Below are positions 36,301 through 45,274 of a stretch of 53,630 bases of DNA, one piece after another. Made by a program: the position numbers and the translations under genes. The first letter of the stretch is position 1, and the number at the start of each line of letters is the position of its first letter. The stretch is from Sphaerimonospora mesophila NBRC 14179 = JCM 3151. Lineage in GTDB: Bacteria > Actinomycetota > Actinomycetes > Streptosporangiales > Streptosporangiaceae. The notes under the pieces are model-generated. The model ran no database searches. It saw nothing but the letters and a program-made list of their open reading frames with translations, and was not told the DNA's origin. The stretch covers positions 1-53,630 of the forward strand of contig BCRI01000040.1 in NCBI GenBank assembly GCA_001552515.1, in the 5' to 3' direction.

Positions 36301-36547
36301 GCTGGTGACCGAGCGGGTCAGGCCGCTGCGCCTGCGCGGCACGACCGTGCACCAGGTGGTCCTGCCCTACCACTGGGGATATCGCGGGCTCGTGACCGGG
36401 GACGTGGTCAACGACCTGATCCCGTTCGTGCTCGACCCCAACGTGTTCATTCAGGAGAGCAAGTCCGGGACGTGCGACGTGCTGCCGGGGCGGCGGCCCA
36501 GGGGTACGGCGCTGCTGGAGCTCATCGAAAGGTACCGGCATGGCTGA
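33380..36547 (+). CDS. fdhA: selenocysteine-containing formate dehydrogenase alpha subunit
   Basis: A 1055-residue molybdopterin formate dehydrogenase, read through the in-frame TGA at 33935-33937 as Sec (residue 186 from this start). The N-terminus has the 4Fe-4S motif VCPFCAVGCGQ and GRLCPKG. NQARV-Sec-HSSTVPGLGTS is the Mo-ligand region, where Sec binds Mo or W, followed by GSNMAECHPVGFQWV and later the MGD-binding C-terminal domain (PLSPRFPYVFTTSRLTEHHT, LPYHWGYRG). It oxidises formate to CO2 and passes electrons to FdhB. GTG 33380 is preferred over TTG 33347 since it begins the usual N-terminus; both are in frame. It overlaps fdhB by 8 bp. A gene caller ignoring Sec splits it in two at 33937 and 34046. 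Confidence 0.95.
33950..33966 (+). promoter_or_regulatory. SECIS element
   Basis: Directly after the TGA, GTCCCC (33950-33955) pairs with GGGGAC (33961-33966) around the loop GGTCT. The apical loop GGUCU is identical to that of the E. coli fdhF SECIS, and it lies 18 nt past the TGA, in the right range for SelB binding. Confidence 0.88.
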
Positions 36548-37286
36548 GCGAATGGGCTTCTTCACCGACACCAGCATCTGCATCGGATGCAAGGCGTGCG
36601 AGGTGGCCTGCAAGGAGTGGAACGACGTGCCCGACGACGGGTTCGTGTTCCGCGCCACGTCCTACGACAACACCGGGGCGCTCGGCGCGGACACCTGGCG
36701 GCACGTGGCGTTCATCGAGCAGGACGGCCGGTGGTTGATGTCGTCCGACGTGTGCAAGCACTGCACACACGCCGCCTGTCTGGACGTCTGCCCTACCGGC
36801 GCGCTGTTTCGCACCGAGTTCGACACGGTGGTCGTGCAGTCCGACGTCTGCAACGGCTGCGGCTACTGCGTCCCGGCCTGTCCGTACGGAGTCATCGACC
36901 GGAGGGAGCGGGACGGCCGGGCGTGGAAGTGCACACTCTGCTACGACCGGCTGCGCGGCGGCCTGGAGCCGGCCTGCGCCAAGGCCTGCCCGACCGACTC
37001 GATCCGGTTCGGGCCGTTGGACGAGCTGCGCGCCCGGGCCGCGGAGCGGGTCGAGCGGCTGCACGCCGACGGCGTGACCGAGGCCCGGCTGTACGGCGAG
37101 AGCCCGGACAACGGGGTCGGCGGGACCGGCGCGTTCTTCCTGCTGCTGGACGAACCCGAGACGTACGGCCTGCCGCCGGATCCGGTGGTGACGACCCGGG
37201 ACCTGCCCGCGATGTGGCGGTGGGCCGGCGGCGCCGCGCTCGCCCTGGCCGCAGGCGTGGCCGCCTGCTTTCTGCGGAGGACGTGA
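36540..37286 (+). CDS. fdhB: formate dehydrogenase beta (iron-sulfur) subunit
   Basis: A 248-residue ferredoxin-like electron-transfer subunit with four 4Fe-4S cysteine clusters: CIGCKACEVACKEW, CKHCTHAACLDVCPTG, CNGCGYCVPACPYG and CTLCYDRLRGGLEPACAKAC. A C-terminal TM helix (AGGAALALAAGVAACFL) anchors it. It takes electrons from FdhA to the membrane subunit. Its ATG at 36540 overlaps the fdhA end by 8 bp and the next start follows the stop directly, so the three are one operon. Confidence 0.95.
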   Translation: MAERMGFFTDTSICIGCKACEVACKEWNDVPDDGFVFRATSYDNTGALGADTWRHVAFIEQDGRWLMSSDVCKHCTHAACLDVCPTGALFRTEFDTVVVQSDVCNGCGYCVPACPYGVIDRRERDGRAWKCTLCYDRLRGGLEPACAKACPTDSIRFGPLDELRARAAERVERLHADGVTEARLYGESPDNGVGGTGAFFLLLDEPETYGLPPDPVVTTRDLPAMWRWAGGAALALAAGVAACFLRRT

Positions 37287-38243
37287 ATGCCCAAGCGCCG
37301 GGATGAGATGGTGCCGGACGCCGGCTTCCGGTCCTACTACGGCCAGCCGGTCATCAAGGCACCCGTCTGGCACGAGCCGCACATGCCGGTCTATCTCTAT
37401 CTGGGCGGCATGTCGGGGGCCGCGTCGATGATCGCCGCCATGGCGCGCGTCACCGGGCACGACCGGCTCGCGCTCGCCGCGCGGATGGCCGCCGCCGCCG
37501 GGGCGGGCGTGGGATCGGTCTTCCTCATCACCGAGCTGGGCAGGCCCGAACGCTTCCTCAACATGCTGCGGCTGTTCAAGCCGAGCTCCCCGATGAGCGT
37601 CGGCTCCTGGACGCTGGCCGCGCACGGCGGCCTGACGGCGATCGGCGCCGCCTCCGCCGTGACGGGCGTCCTTCCCGCCATCGGGGACGCGGCGACCGCG
37701 GCGAGCGCGGTGACCGGCCCTGTGATGGCCGCCTACACGGCCGTGCTGCTGGCCGACACGGCGGTGCCCGCCTGGCACGAGGCCATGCGCGAGCTGCCGT
37801 TCCTCTTCACGGGCAGCGCCCTCGCTTCTGCGGGCGCGGCCCTCATGCTGACCACCCCGCGGACGGCGGCCGGGCCCGCCCGCGCGGTGGCCGTCGCGGG
37901 AGCCGCCGCCGAGACGGCCGCAGGCATGCTGATGGCACGCCGTCTCGGCCTGGCCGGTGAGCCGTACCGGCTGGGCAGGGCGGGCAGGCTGATGAGGGCC
38001 TCCCGGATGCTGACCCTCGGCGGCGGCCTGCTCGCCACGATGGCCGGGCGCAGCCGTGCGCTCACCGCGCTGTCCGGCCTCGCCATCACGGCCGGCGCGC
38101 TGTGCACCCGGTTCGGCGTGCTCGAAGCCGGACGCGCCTCCGCCGCCGACCCGAAGTACACGGTCGTCCCGCAGCGGCGGCGCGTGGCGGCGGGAGATCT
38201 CGCCTCCGTCCCCGGGAGGTGCCGCCCGGCAACGAAGCCGTAG
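37287..38243 (+). CDS. NrfD/PsrC-like membrane subunit of formate dehydrogenase
   Basis: A 318-residue integral membrane protein of the NrfD/PsrC family that binds quinone and takes electrons from FdhB. It has about eight hydrophobic segments, and the conserved N-terminal YYGQPVIKAPVWHEPHMPVY, LGGMSGAASMIAAM and LGRPERFLNMLRLFKPSSPMSVGSW segments, the family fingerprint. The start ATG follows the fdhB stop at once. Expected place: cytoplasmic membrane, coupling formate oxidation to menaquinone. Confidence 0.9.
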   Translation: MPKRRDEMVPDAGFRSYYGQPVIKAPVWHEPHMPVYLYLGGMSGAASMIAAMARVTGHDRLALAARMAAAAGAGVGSVFLITELGRPERFLNMLRLFKPSSPMSVGSWTLAAHGGLTAIGAASAVTGVLPAIGDAATAASAVTGPVMAAYTAVLLADTAVPAWHEAMRELPFLFTGSALASAGAALMLTTPRTAAGPARAVAVAGAAAETAAGMLMARRLGLAGEPYRLGRAGRLMRASRMLTLGGGLLATMAGRSRALTALSGLAITAGALCTRFGVLEAGRASAADPKYTVVPQRRRVAAGDLASVPGRCRPATKP

Positions 38244-38251
38244 GAGCCCCG

Positions 38252-38265
38252 GGCCGTTCACGGCC
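38252..38265. terminator. weak hairpin between convergent fdh operon and selD
   Basis: GGCCG (38252-38256) and CGGCC (38261-38265) with a TTCA loop lie in the 29-bp gap between convergent genes. It may help terminate both. No T run is present. Confidence 0.3.
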
Positions 38266-38272
38266 GAGAGGC

Positions 38273-39301
38273 CTACGCGAGCCGGAGGACGGCGGCCTCC
38301 CTCGGTACGAGCTCGCCGACGACCGGCGCACCGGGGATCTCCCCCGCGATGAGCATGCCTCCGGAGGTCTGGGCGTCGGCCAGCAGGAGCAGGTCCTCCT
38401 CGCCGAACCGGCCCGCATCGAGGCGGGGCGCCACCCAGGTCAGGTTGCGGCGGGTGCCGCCGCTGACGTGGCCGTCGCGCACCGCCTCGCGGGCCCCCTC
38501 CAGGTACGGCACGGCCGCGACGTCGACCACAGCGGTGACCCCGCTCGCCCTGGCCAGCTTGTACAGGTGGCCGAGCAGGCCGAACCCCGTCACGTCGGTC
38601 GCGCACCGAACCCCGGCGGCCAGGGCCGTCAGCGACGCGTCCCGGTTCAGCGTCGTCATCACCTCGACGGCCTGGGGAAACACCTCCCCGGTCGCCTTGT
38701 GCCTGTTGTTGAGCACGCCGACGCCGAGTGGCTTGGTGAGCGAGATCGGCTGCCCCGCCCGGCCGGCGTCGACGCGCAGCAGCCGCTCGGGGTCGGCCAG
38801 GCCGGTGACCGCCATGCCGTACACCGGCTCGGGGCCGTCGACGCTGTGGCCGCCCGCCACGTGGCAGCCGGCGGACCGGGCGACGTCGAGACCGCCGCGC
38901 AGCACCTCCCGGGCGAGGTCGATCGAGAGCGTCCGCCTGGGCCAGGTGAGCAGGTTCACCGCCACGACGGGCGTGCCGCCCACGGCGTACACGTCCGACA
39001 GCGCGTTGGTCGCGGCGATCCGCCCCCAGTCGTACGGATCGTCCACCACGGGGGTGAAGAAGTCGGTGGTGGCGACGACGGCGCGGCCGTCCTCGATCGT
39101 GATCACGGCGGCGTCGTCGCCGTCGTCCAGCCCGATGATCAGCTCGCCGTACGCCGGTTCCGGTGGGGGCACGTCACCGGCCCGCGATGCCGACAGCTCG
39201 GCCACGATGCTCTCCAACTCACCCGGTGGGATCTTGCAGGCGCATCCGCCTCCGCGCGCATAACGGGTGAGCCTCGTCGCGGCCCGCTCGGTCGTCGTCA
39301 T
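38273..39301 (-). CDS. selD: selenide, water dikinase
   Basis: The 342-residue SelD makes selenophosphate from selenide and ATP, the selenium donor for SelA. The N-terminal active loop is GGGCACKIPP with C20, C22 and K23: a Cys form, not a Sec form. Other family features are VVATTDFFTPVVDDPYDWGR, AGGHSVDGPEPVYG and RCATDVTGFGLLGHL. The gene faces the fdh operon and diverges from the tRNA-Sec/selA/selB row, so it has its own promoter. It completes the Sec set in this window. Confidence 0.97.
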   Translation of the reverse strand: MTTTERAATRLTRYARGGGCACKIPPGELESIVAELSASRAGDVPPPEPAYGELIIGLDDGDDAAVITIEDGRAVVATTDFFTPVVDDPYDWGRIAATNALSDVYAVGGTPVVAVNLLTWPRRTLSIDLAREVLRGGLDVARSAGCHVAGGHSVDGPEPVYGMAVTGLADPERLLRVDAGRAGQPISLTKPLGVGVLNNRHKATGEVFPQAVEVMTTLNRDASLTALAAGVRCATDVTGFGLLGHLYKLARASGVTAVVDVAAVPYLEGAREAVRDGHVSGGTRRNLTWVAPRLDAGRFGEEDLLLLADAQTSGGMLIAGEIPGAPVVGELVPREAAVLRLA

Positions 39302-39461
39302 CGTCCCTCCGATCCGCCCCCCCCAACCCTTGGGAGGTTAGGTTCCCGGCCCGGATATCCCCCGTACGCCGCGCCGCGCCGGGGAAATGCCGTGACCTGA
39401 CCACCGGGTTCCGGTTAGATCTCCACGCGGAGTTCCGGTTCTCCCGGGGTCCGCTTCTCTT

Positions 39462-39554
39462 GGAGGTGTTCGGGCGCCTGGTGGCCCCCGCGGTCTTCAA
39501 AACCGACGAGGCCGAGGTCCTCGGCCTGGCGGGTTCGATTCCCGTCCACCTCCG
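39462..39554 (+). tRNA. selC: tRNA-Sec (anticodon TCA)
   Basis: A 93-nt tRNA with the acceptor strands GGAGGTG and CACCTCC, anticodon loop CTTCAAA (anticodon TCA at 39497-39499), a very long variable arm (AGGCCGAGG/CCTCGGCCT) and T-arm GGGTTCGATTCCC. The TCA anticodon reads UGA; together with the long arm this is selC. CCA is not encoded. It lies 28 bp before selA. Confidence 0.95.
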
Positions 39555-39582
39555 CTCACAAGCTGGAACTACGGGTTTACGA

Positions 39583-40887
39583 GTGGATCCACGAAGGCGA
39601 GTGCCACGTACCGACGCCGTCCTGGCCGATCCCCGGCTGGCCACCCTGATGGAACGGCTCGGCCGCACGATGGTCAAGGACGCCGTCGTCCGAGCCCAGC
39701 AGCGGGTGCGGCAGGGCGAGATCGAACCGCAGGACGTCGCGGACGCCGCCGTGTCCGCGCTGCCACACCACCCGGCCGGCCTCCGAGCGGTGATCAACAT
39801 GACCGGTGTGCTGCTGCACACGAACCTGGGCCGGGCGCCGCTGTCCGCCGCCGCTGTCGAGGCCGTCGCGGTCGCGGCAGGGGCGACCGACGTGGAGTTC
39901 GACCTGGCGACCGGGGCGCGAGCCGGCAGGGGACGCGGTGCGCTCGATGCCCTCGCCGGGGCGGTGCCGGCCGCCGAGGACGTGCACGTCGTCAACAACA
40001 ACGCCGCCGCGCTCGTGCTGACGGCCACCGCGCTCGCCGCCGGGCGGGAGATCGTGATCAGTCGCGGCGAACTGGTCGAGATCGGTGACGGGTTCCGGAT
40101 CCCCGACCTGCTGGCGTCCACCGGCGCCCGGCTGCGCGAGGTGGGTACGACCAACCGCACCTCGCCCGCCGACTACCGCGCGGCCATCGGTCCGGAGACC
40201 GGGTTCGTGCTCAAGGTCCACCCGTCGAACTTCCGGATCGAGGGTTTCACCGGCTCGGTCGAGGTGGCGGAGCTGACCGGGCTCGGCGTGCCCGTGGTCG
40301 CGGACATCGGGTCGGGCCTGCTGCGACGGGAGCCGCTGCTGCCCGGCGAGCCGGATGCCGCGAGCGCGCTGGCCGCCGGCGCCGACCTGGTGACGGCCAG
40401 CGGCGACAAGCTGCTCGGCGGCCCCCAGGCGGGCCTGCTGCTCGGCCGTCGCGACCTCGTCGAGCGGCTCCGGCGCCACCCGCTGGCCAGGGCGCTGCGG
40501 GTGGACAAGCTGACGTTCGCCGCGCTGGAGGCCACGCTGCGGGGCCCCGAGACCCCCGTTCACCGGGCGTTGCACTCCCGGCCCGCCGCCCTCACCGGGA
40601 GGGCGGAGGCACTGGCGGAGAAACTGCGCCTGGCCGGGATCGAGGCTGCGGCCGTACCCACCGAGGCCACCGTGGGCGGTGGAGGAGCACCGGGAGCGCG
40701 GCTGCCGAGCGCGGCGGTCAGCCTGCCCGAACGGCTCGCCGTACCGCTGCGCACGGGCGACCCGCCGGTCGTCGGCCGGATCGAGGGGGGCCGGTTGCTC
40801 CTCGACCTGCGCACGCTGCCGCCGTCCGGCGACGGCGAGTTGCTGACGGCCGTCCTCGGAGCGGCCGGCCGACGGAGGCGGGCCTGA
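39583..40887 (+). CDS. selA: L-seryl-tRNA(Sec) selenium transferase
   Basis: A 434-residue PLP enzyme converting Ser-tRNA(Sec) to Sec-tRNA(Sec) with selenophosphate. It has NMTGVLLHTNLGRAPLS, the HVVNNNAAALVLTATALA block, SRGELVEIGDGFRIPDL and the PLP-lysine segment TASGDKLLGGPQAGLLLG. Family length is about 430-470. Two GTG starts are possible (39583 or 39601); 39583 gives DPRRRVPRTDAVL, which I judge the usual N-terminus, though neither has an ideal ribosome binding site. The stop overlaps the selB start (TGATG). Confidence 0.95.
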   Translation: MDPRRRVPRTDAVLADPRLATLMERLGRTMVKDAVVRAQQRVRQGEIEPQDVADAAVSALPHHPAGLRAVINMTGVLLHTNLGRAPLSAAAVEAVAVAAGATDVEFDLATGARAGRGRGALDALAGAVPAAEDVHVVNNNAAALVLTATALAAGREIVISRGELVEIGDGFRIPDLLASTGARLREVGTTNRTSPADYRAAIGPETGFVLKVHPSNFRIEGFTGSVEVAELTGLGVPVVADIGSGLLRREPLLPGEPDAASALAAGADLVTASGDKLLGGPQAGLLLGRRDLVERLRRHPLARALRVDKLTFAALEATLRGPETPVHRALHSRPAALTGRAEALAEKLRLAGIEAAAVPTEATVGGGGAPGARLPSAAVSLPERLAVPLRTGDPPVVGRIEGGRLLLDLRTLPPSGDGELLTAVLGAAGRRRRA

Positions 40888-42659
40888 TGCACGTCATCGC
40901 CACCGCCGGACACGTCGACCACGGCAAGTCGACGCTGGTGCGGGCGCTCACCGGGATGGACCCCGACCGGCTCGCCGAAGAGCGGAGACGGGGGCTCACG
41001 ATCGAACTCGGCTACGCCTGGACGGCGCTGCCCTCCGGTGAGCGGGTCGCGTTCGTCGACGTCCCCGGGCACGAACGGTTCCTCGGCACGATGCTCGCCG
41101 GGGTCGGCCCGGTGCCCGCCGTGATGTTCGTCGTCGCCGCCGACGCGGGGTGGATGCCGCAGTCGGAGGAACACCTGGTCGCGCTGCGGACCCTCGGCGT
41201 ACGGCTCGGCCTGCTCGCGGTGACCCGTGCCGACCTCGCCGACCCCGCTTCCGCCCTGGAGGACGCACGGGCCCGTCTCGCCGCGGCCGGCCTGGACGAG
41301 GCGGAGGCGCTGGCGGTGAGCGGGCGCACCGGTGAGGGGCTGGACGAACTGCGCGCGGCGCTGGACCGGCTGGCGGCCGCACTGCCCACACCGAGCCCCG
41401 AGGCACCGGTGCGGTTGTGGATCGACCGCGCGTTCACGGTGCGCGGCACAGGGACGGTGGTGACCGGGACCCTCCCGGCGGGCCGCGTCGCGATCGGCGA
41501 CGAGCTCGAACTGAACGGCGAGCGGGTGCGGGTGCGCGGCATGGAGTCGCTGAAGGAGCCGGTGACCACCGTCACCGGGGTGGCCCGGGTCGCCGTCAAC
41601 CTGCGCGGGCGGGTCTCGCCCGAGCGCGGGCAGGCGCTTGTCACGCCCGATGCCTGGTATCCGGCCGATCTGGTCGACGTATGGGTGTCCCCCGCCCAAC
41701 CCGACCGGATCGCCGAGGCCTGGACGTGGGTCGTCGCGCACATCGGCTCGGCGGCCGTGGCGTGCCGGGTGCGGCCGCTCGGGCCGCTCTCGGTGGACAA
41801 CGGTGCGGCGCGGCTGCACCTGGCCAGGCCGCTGCCTCTGCACGTGGGCGACGTGCTGCTGCTGCGCGATCCGGGCGGTGTGCCGCGAGTGACGGCGGGG
41901 GCGACCGTGCTCGATGTCCGCCCCCCTGAGCTGCGCCGCCGCGGCGCGGCCCGGGATCGTGCGAGCGTGCTCGCGGACGCGACGGCGGACGCGGCGTCCC
42001 TGTTGCGCACGCATCTGCTGCTGCGGGACGGTGAGCTCGTCGCCATGGGCTGCCCGCCCAGGGGGCCTGCGGTGCTGGCCGGCTGGCACGCCGATCCGGA
42101 GCACTGGGCCGGCCTCACCGCCCGGCTTCCCGAGGTCGTACGGCGCCACGCGGCCCGCGATCCGCTGGAGCCGGGGATGCCGCTGGAGGCGGCCCGCCAC
42201 GAGCTGGGACTGCCGGACCGCGGCCTGGTCGCGGCGCTCGTGCGGCCCCCGCTCGCCCTGGTCAACGGGCGCATCGTGGCCGGACCCGTCGTGGCCGGGC
42301 GCGCGGGCCTGCCGGCTCCGGTGGCCCTGGCCGTGCGCCGCCTCATCGCCGAACTCGCCGACAGCCCGTTTCTGGCGCCGGAGGCCGGGCGGCTGGCCGA
42401 ACTGGGTCTGGGACCACGCGAGCTGGCCGCCGCCGTACGAGCCGGGGCGCTGCTACGTGTGGCCGACGGCGTCGTGCTGCCGCCGGGCGCCGATGCGCGG
42501 GCCGCCGCGCTGCTGGCCGCGCTGCCCCAGCCGTTCACGGTCAGCCAGGCGAGGACCGCCCTGCGCACCAGCCGCCGGGTGGCGGTGCCGCTGCTGGAAC
42601 ACCTGGACAGAGAAGGGCTGACCGAGCGGCTGGACGAAATCCATCGCCGTTTCCGGTAG
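40887..42659 (+). CDS. selB: selenocysteine-specific elongation factor
   Basis: A 590-residue GTPase that brings Sec-tRNA(Sec) to UGA codons carrying a SECIS. G1 is GHVDHGKS near residue 8, then RLAEERRRGLTIELGYAW (switch I), DVPGHERFL (G3), and VTRADLAD (G4, with T-R-A-D for NKxD). The C-terminal winged-helix repeats (about 380-590) should bind the SECIS; the final one is KHRR-poor and reads LEHLDREGLTERLDEIHRRFR. The ATG overlaps the selA stop. It is the natural partner of the SECIS in fdhA. Confidence 0.96.
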   Translation: MHVIATAGHVDHGKSTLVRALTGMDPDRLAEERRRGLTIELGYAWTALPSGERVAFVDVPGHERFLGTMLAGVGPVPAVMFVVAADAGWMPQSEEHLVALRTLGVRLGLLAVTRADLADPASALEDARARLAAAGLDEAEALAVSGRTGEGLDELRAALDRLAAALPTPSPEAPVRLWIDRAFTVRGTGTVVTGTLPAGRVAIGDELELNGERVRVRGMESLKEPVTTVTGVARVAVNLRGRVSPERGQALVTPDAWYPADLVDVWVSPAQPDRIAEAWTWVVAHIGSAAVACRVRPLGPLSVDNGAARLHLARPLPLHVGDVLLLRDPGGVPRVTAGATVLDVRPPELRRRGAARDRASVLADATADAASLLRTHLLLRDGELVAMGCPPRGPAVLAGWHADPEHWAGLTARLPEVVRRHAARDPLEPGMPLEAARHELGLPDRGLVAALVRPPLALVNGRIVAGPVVAGRAGLPAPVALAVRRLIAELADSPFLAPEAGRLAELGLGPRELAAAVRAGALLRVADGVVLPPGADARAAALLAALPQPFTVSQARTALRTSRRVAVPLLEHLDREGLTERLDEIHRRFR

Positions 42660-42721
42660 AGATGCATCAAAAGCCATACAAAGCGACAAGTATGGCGAAA
42701 TAGCCGGGTAGTGGTGCCGAA

Positions 42722-44086
42722 GTGACGACACCGACTGCGCCCGCTCCGGTCGTCCCGTTCGACCCGGGAGGCGCGGCGGACCTGGCCGCGGCCCGGATGC
42801 AGATGGCACTGTCCCTGGGCTGGCACATCGTGCTGGCGTGCCTGGGCGTGGGCATGCCGGCCCTGCTGCTGTACACCCGGTGGCGTGCGATCCGGACCGG
42901 TGACCCCGACCACCTGCGCCTCGCCCACCAGTGGGCCAGGGCCGTGGGCGTGCTCTTCGCCGTCGGAGCCGTGTCCGGAACGATCCTCAGCTTCGAGATG
43001 GGGCTGCTCTGGCCGGGACTGATGGGCGTGTACGGCGAAGTGTTCGGGTTCCCGTTCATGCTGGAGGGCTTCGCGTTCTTCCTTGAGGCGATCTTCATCG
43101 GCATCTATCTCTACGCCTGGAACCTGCTGCCCCCGCGCGTGCACCTGCTGTCCGGGGTGCCGGTGCTGATCGCGGGTGTGGCCTCGGCGTTCTTCGTGGT
43201 GTCGGCGAACGCGTGGATGAACCAGCCCAGGGGGTTCGTGCTGGAGAACGGGCGGGTCACCCGCCCCTCGCCGTGGGAGGCGATGTTCAACCCGGCCACG
43301 CCGCCGCAGACCATCCACATGATCCTCGCGGCGTTCATGGTGTCGGGGTTCCTCACCGCCTCGGTGTACGCGGTGGGGCTGCTGCGCGGGCGGCGGGATC
43401 GGTACCACCGCCTGGGGTTCTCGGTGCCGTTCACCCTCGCGGCCGTGGTGACGCCGTTCCAGATCCTGGCCGGTGACTACGCTGCCCGGTTTCTCGCGGA
43501 ATACCAGCCGACCAAACTCGCCGCCATGGAGGGGCTGCACCGGACCGGGTCGCACGCGCCGCTCACGGTGGGCGGGGTCTACGTCGACGACCGGCTGCGC
43601 TACGGGCTGGAGATCCCCAACGGCCTGTCACTGCTGGTCGGCTACAGCCCCGACGCCGTCGTCCAGGGGCTGGACCGCACTCCCCCCGCCGACCGGCCTC
43701 CGGTGACCCCCGTGCACCTGTGCTTCGACCTGATGGTCGGCATCGGCTTCCTCCTGCTGCTCCTGGGGTTGTGGCTGGCCGTGAACTGGTGGCTACGTCG
43801 GGAGATCCCGCGCTCGCGACTGTTCCTCTGGCTCGCCGCGGCGGCCGGCGCGCTCTCCGCGATCGCCGTCGAGGCGGGCTGGGTGGTCACCGAGGTGGGC
43901 CGGCAGCCCTGGACGGTGTACGGCAAGCTGCGCACGAGCGAGGCGGTCAACCCGGCCCCCGGCCTGTGGCTGGGGTTCGTGTTCCTCACGGTGATCTACG
44001 TGATTCTCACGGTCTCGACCGTCTACGTGCTGAGATACCTGGTACGGCGCGAGCGGGGCGCGCCGCAGGAGCGGGTGGCGGCGTGA
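42722..44086 (+). CDS. cydA: cytochrome bd-type quinol oxidase subunit I
   Basis: A 454-residue membrane subunit of the bd oxidase (short Q-loop, CIO-like). Features: LGWHIVLACLGV with the axial His, TIHMILAAFMV with the second His, the GWVVTEVGRQPWTVYG segment near the quinone site, and around nine TM segments. It reduces O2 to water using quinol without pumping protons. The GTG start at 42722 begins a polar N-terminal tail. Its stop overlaps the next start (TGATG), and both form an operon. Confidence 0.94.
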   Translation: MTTPTAPAPVVPFDPGGAADLAAARMQMALSLGWHIVLACLGVGMPALLLYTRWRAIRTGDPDHLRLAHQWARAVGVLFAVGAVSGTILSFEMGLLWPGLMGVYGEVFGFPFMLEGFAFFLEAIFIGIYLYAWNLLPPRVHLLSGVPVLIAGVASAFFVVSANAWMNQPRGFVLENGRVTRPSPWEAMFNPATPPQTIHMILAAFMVSGFLTASVYAVGLLRGRRDRYHRLGFSVPFTLAAVVTPFQILAGDYAARFLAEYQPTKLAAMEGLHRTGSHAPLTVGGVYVDDRLRYGLEIPNGLSLLVGYSPDAVVQGLDRTPPADRPPVTPVHLCFDLMVGIGFLLLLLGLWLAVNWWLRREIPRSRLFLWLAAAAGALSAIAVEAGWVVTEVGRQPWTVYGKLRTSEAVNPAPGLWLGFVFLTVIYVILTVSTVYVLRYLVRRERGAPQERVAA

Positions 44087-45093
44087 TGGATCCGGCACAG
44101 ATCCTCCTGGCCGTGATGTGGGTGGGCCTCACCCTTTACGCGGTGCTGGGCGGAGCCGACTTCGGCGGTGGCTTCTGGGACCTGCTCGCCGGACGCAGCG
44201 GTCCCGGAATGCCGCAGCGGCGGCTGATCGAGCACTCGCTCGGCCCGGTCTGGGAGGCCAACCACGTGTGGCTGATCTTCGTGCTGGTCGTGCTGTGGAC
44301 CGGCTTTCCGCCGGTGTTCGCCGCCGTGATGTCCACCCTCTACATCCCGTTGACGCTGGCCGCTGTCGGGATCATCGCGCGAGGAGCCGCGTACGCCTTC
44401 CGTAAGAGCAGCACGCAACTGTGGCAGCAGCGTCTGTTCGGCGGGGCCTTCGCGCTCTCGTCCGTCCTCACCCCGTTCTTCCTGGGCACGGTCGCCGGCG
44501 GGATCGCCTCCGGACGGGTTCCGCCCGGGCTCGCGGAAGGCGACCTGATCGAAAGCTGGATCAACCCGACCTCGTTACTGGGCGGCGTGCTCGCGGTGGG
44601 CGTCTGCGCCTACCTCGCCGCGGTCTACCTCTGTGACGACGCCGTACGGGCCGGTCTCCCGGAGATGGCCGAAGCGTTCCGGCGCAGGGCGCTGGCCGCC
44701 GCCCTCGTCGTCGGGGCCCTCGCACTCGGCGGCATCGCCGTGCTGAACGCGGACGCCCCCCTGCTGTTCGCCGGTCTCACCGGGCGGGCGCTGCCGCTCG
44801 TGCTGGCCGGCGCCGTGCTCGGAGTCGTCTCCCTCCTGCTGCTGCGGTTGCGTCGTTACCTGCTCGTGCGGGGCAGCGCCGTCCTGGCGGTCGCCACGGT
44901 CGTGTGGGGCTGGCCGATGGCGCAGTACCCCTACATGCTCCCGCCCGGGACGCCCTACCGGCAGGCCGCCGCTCAGCCGGTGGTGCTCACCACGGTGCTC
45001 GTCGTGACCGCGGTCGGAGCGCTGCTGCTGATACCGTCGATCGTCTGGCTTCTGATCATCCAACACCGCCTGCCGTACGAAGAAAGCCACTGA
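44086..45093 (+). CDS. cydB: cytochrome bd-type quinol oxidase subunit II
   Basis: A 335-residue integral membrane protein of the CydB family. The N-terminal signature reads LLAVMWVGLTLYAVLGGADF, followed by GGGFWDLLAG, then EHSLGPVWEANHVWLIFVLV, and later the QYPYMLPPGTPY motif near the end. About eight TM segments. It pairs with CydA through a TGATG overlap. No cydX or cydCD genes are near. Downstream 180 bp (45094-45274) hold no recognised feature. Confidence 0.94.
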   Translation: MDPAQILLAVMWVGLTLYAVLGGADFGGGFWDLLAGRSGPGMPQRRLIEHSLGPVWEANHVWLIFVLVVLWTGFPPVFAAVMSTLYIPLTLAAVGIIARGAAYAFRKSSTQLWQQRLFGGAFALSSVLTPFFLGTVAGGIASGRVPPGLAEGDLIESWINPTSLLGGVLAVGVCAYLAAVYLCDDAVRAGLPEMAEAFRRRALAAALVVGALALGGIAVLNADAPLLFAGLTGRALPLVLAGAVLGVVSLLLLRLRRYLLVRGSAVLAVATVVWGWPMAQYPYMLPPGTPYRQAAAQPVVLTTVLVVTAVGALLLIPSIVWLLIIQHRLPYEESH

Positions 45094-45274
45094 AGAGCGG
45101 CGGCGGAAGCGGGCAGACCGAGCACCCGCCGGTCGAGCACGTGACCGCTCTCTGGGCGGCCACCGGCTCTGAGGCTTTGCGGACGGCTTACACCGTCATG
45201 GGCCGTCGCTTCGGCCGGACGGCGGCGCGTGCCGTTACCGTCATCCGGAGAACGAGCCAGGGGAGAGGACGGCG

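Noticed and set aside
41012-43555. Minus-strand 847-codon open frame
   Set aside because: Opposite selB and cydA; Ser/Arg/Pro-rich shadow with no recognisable domain.
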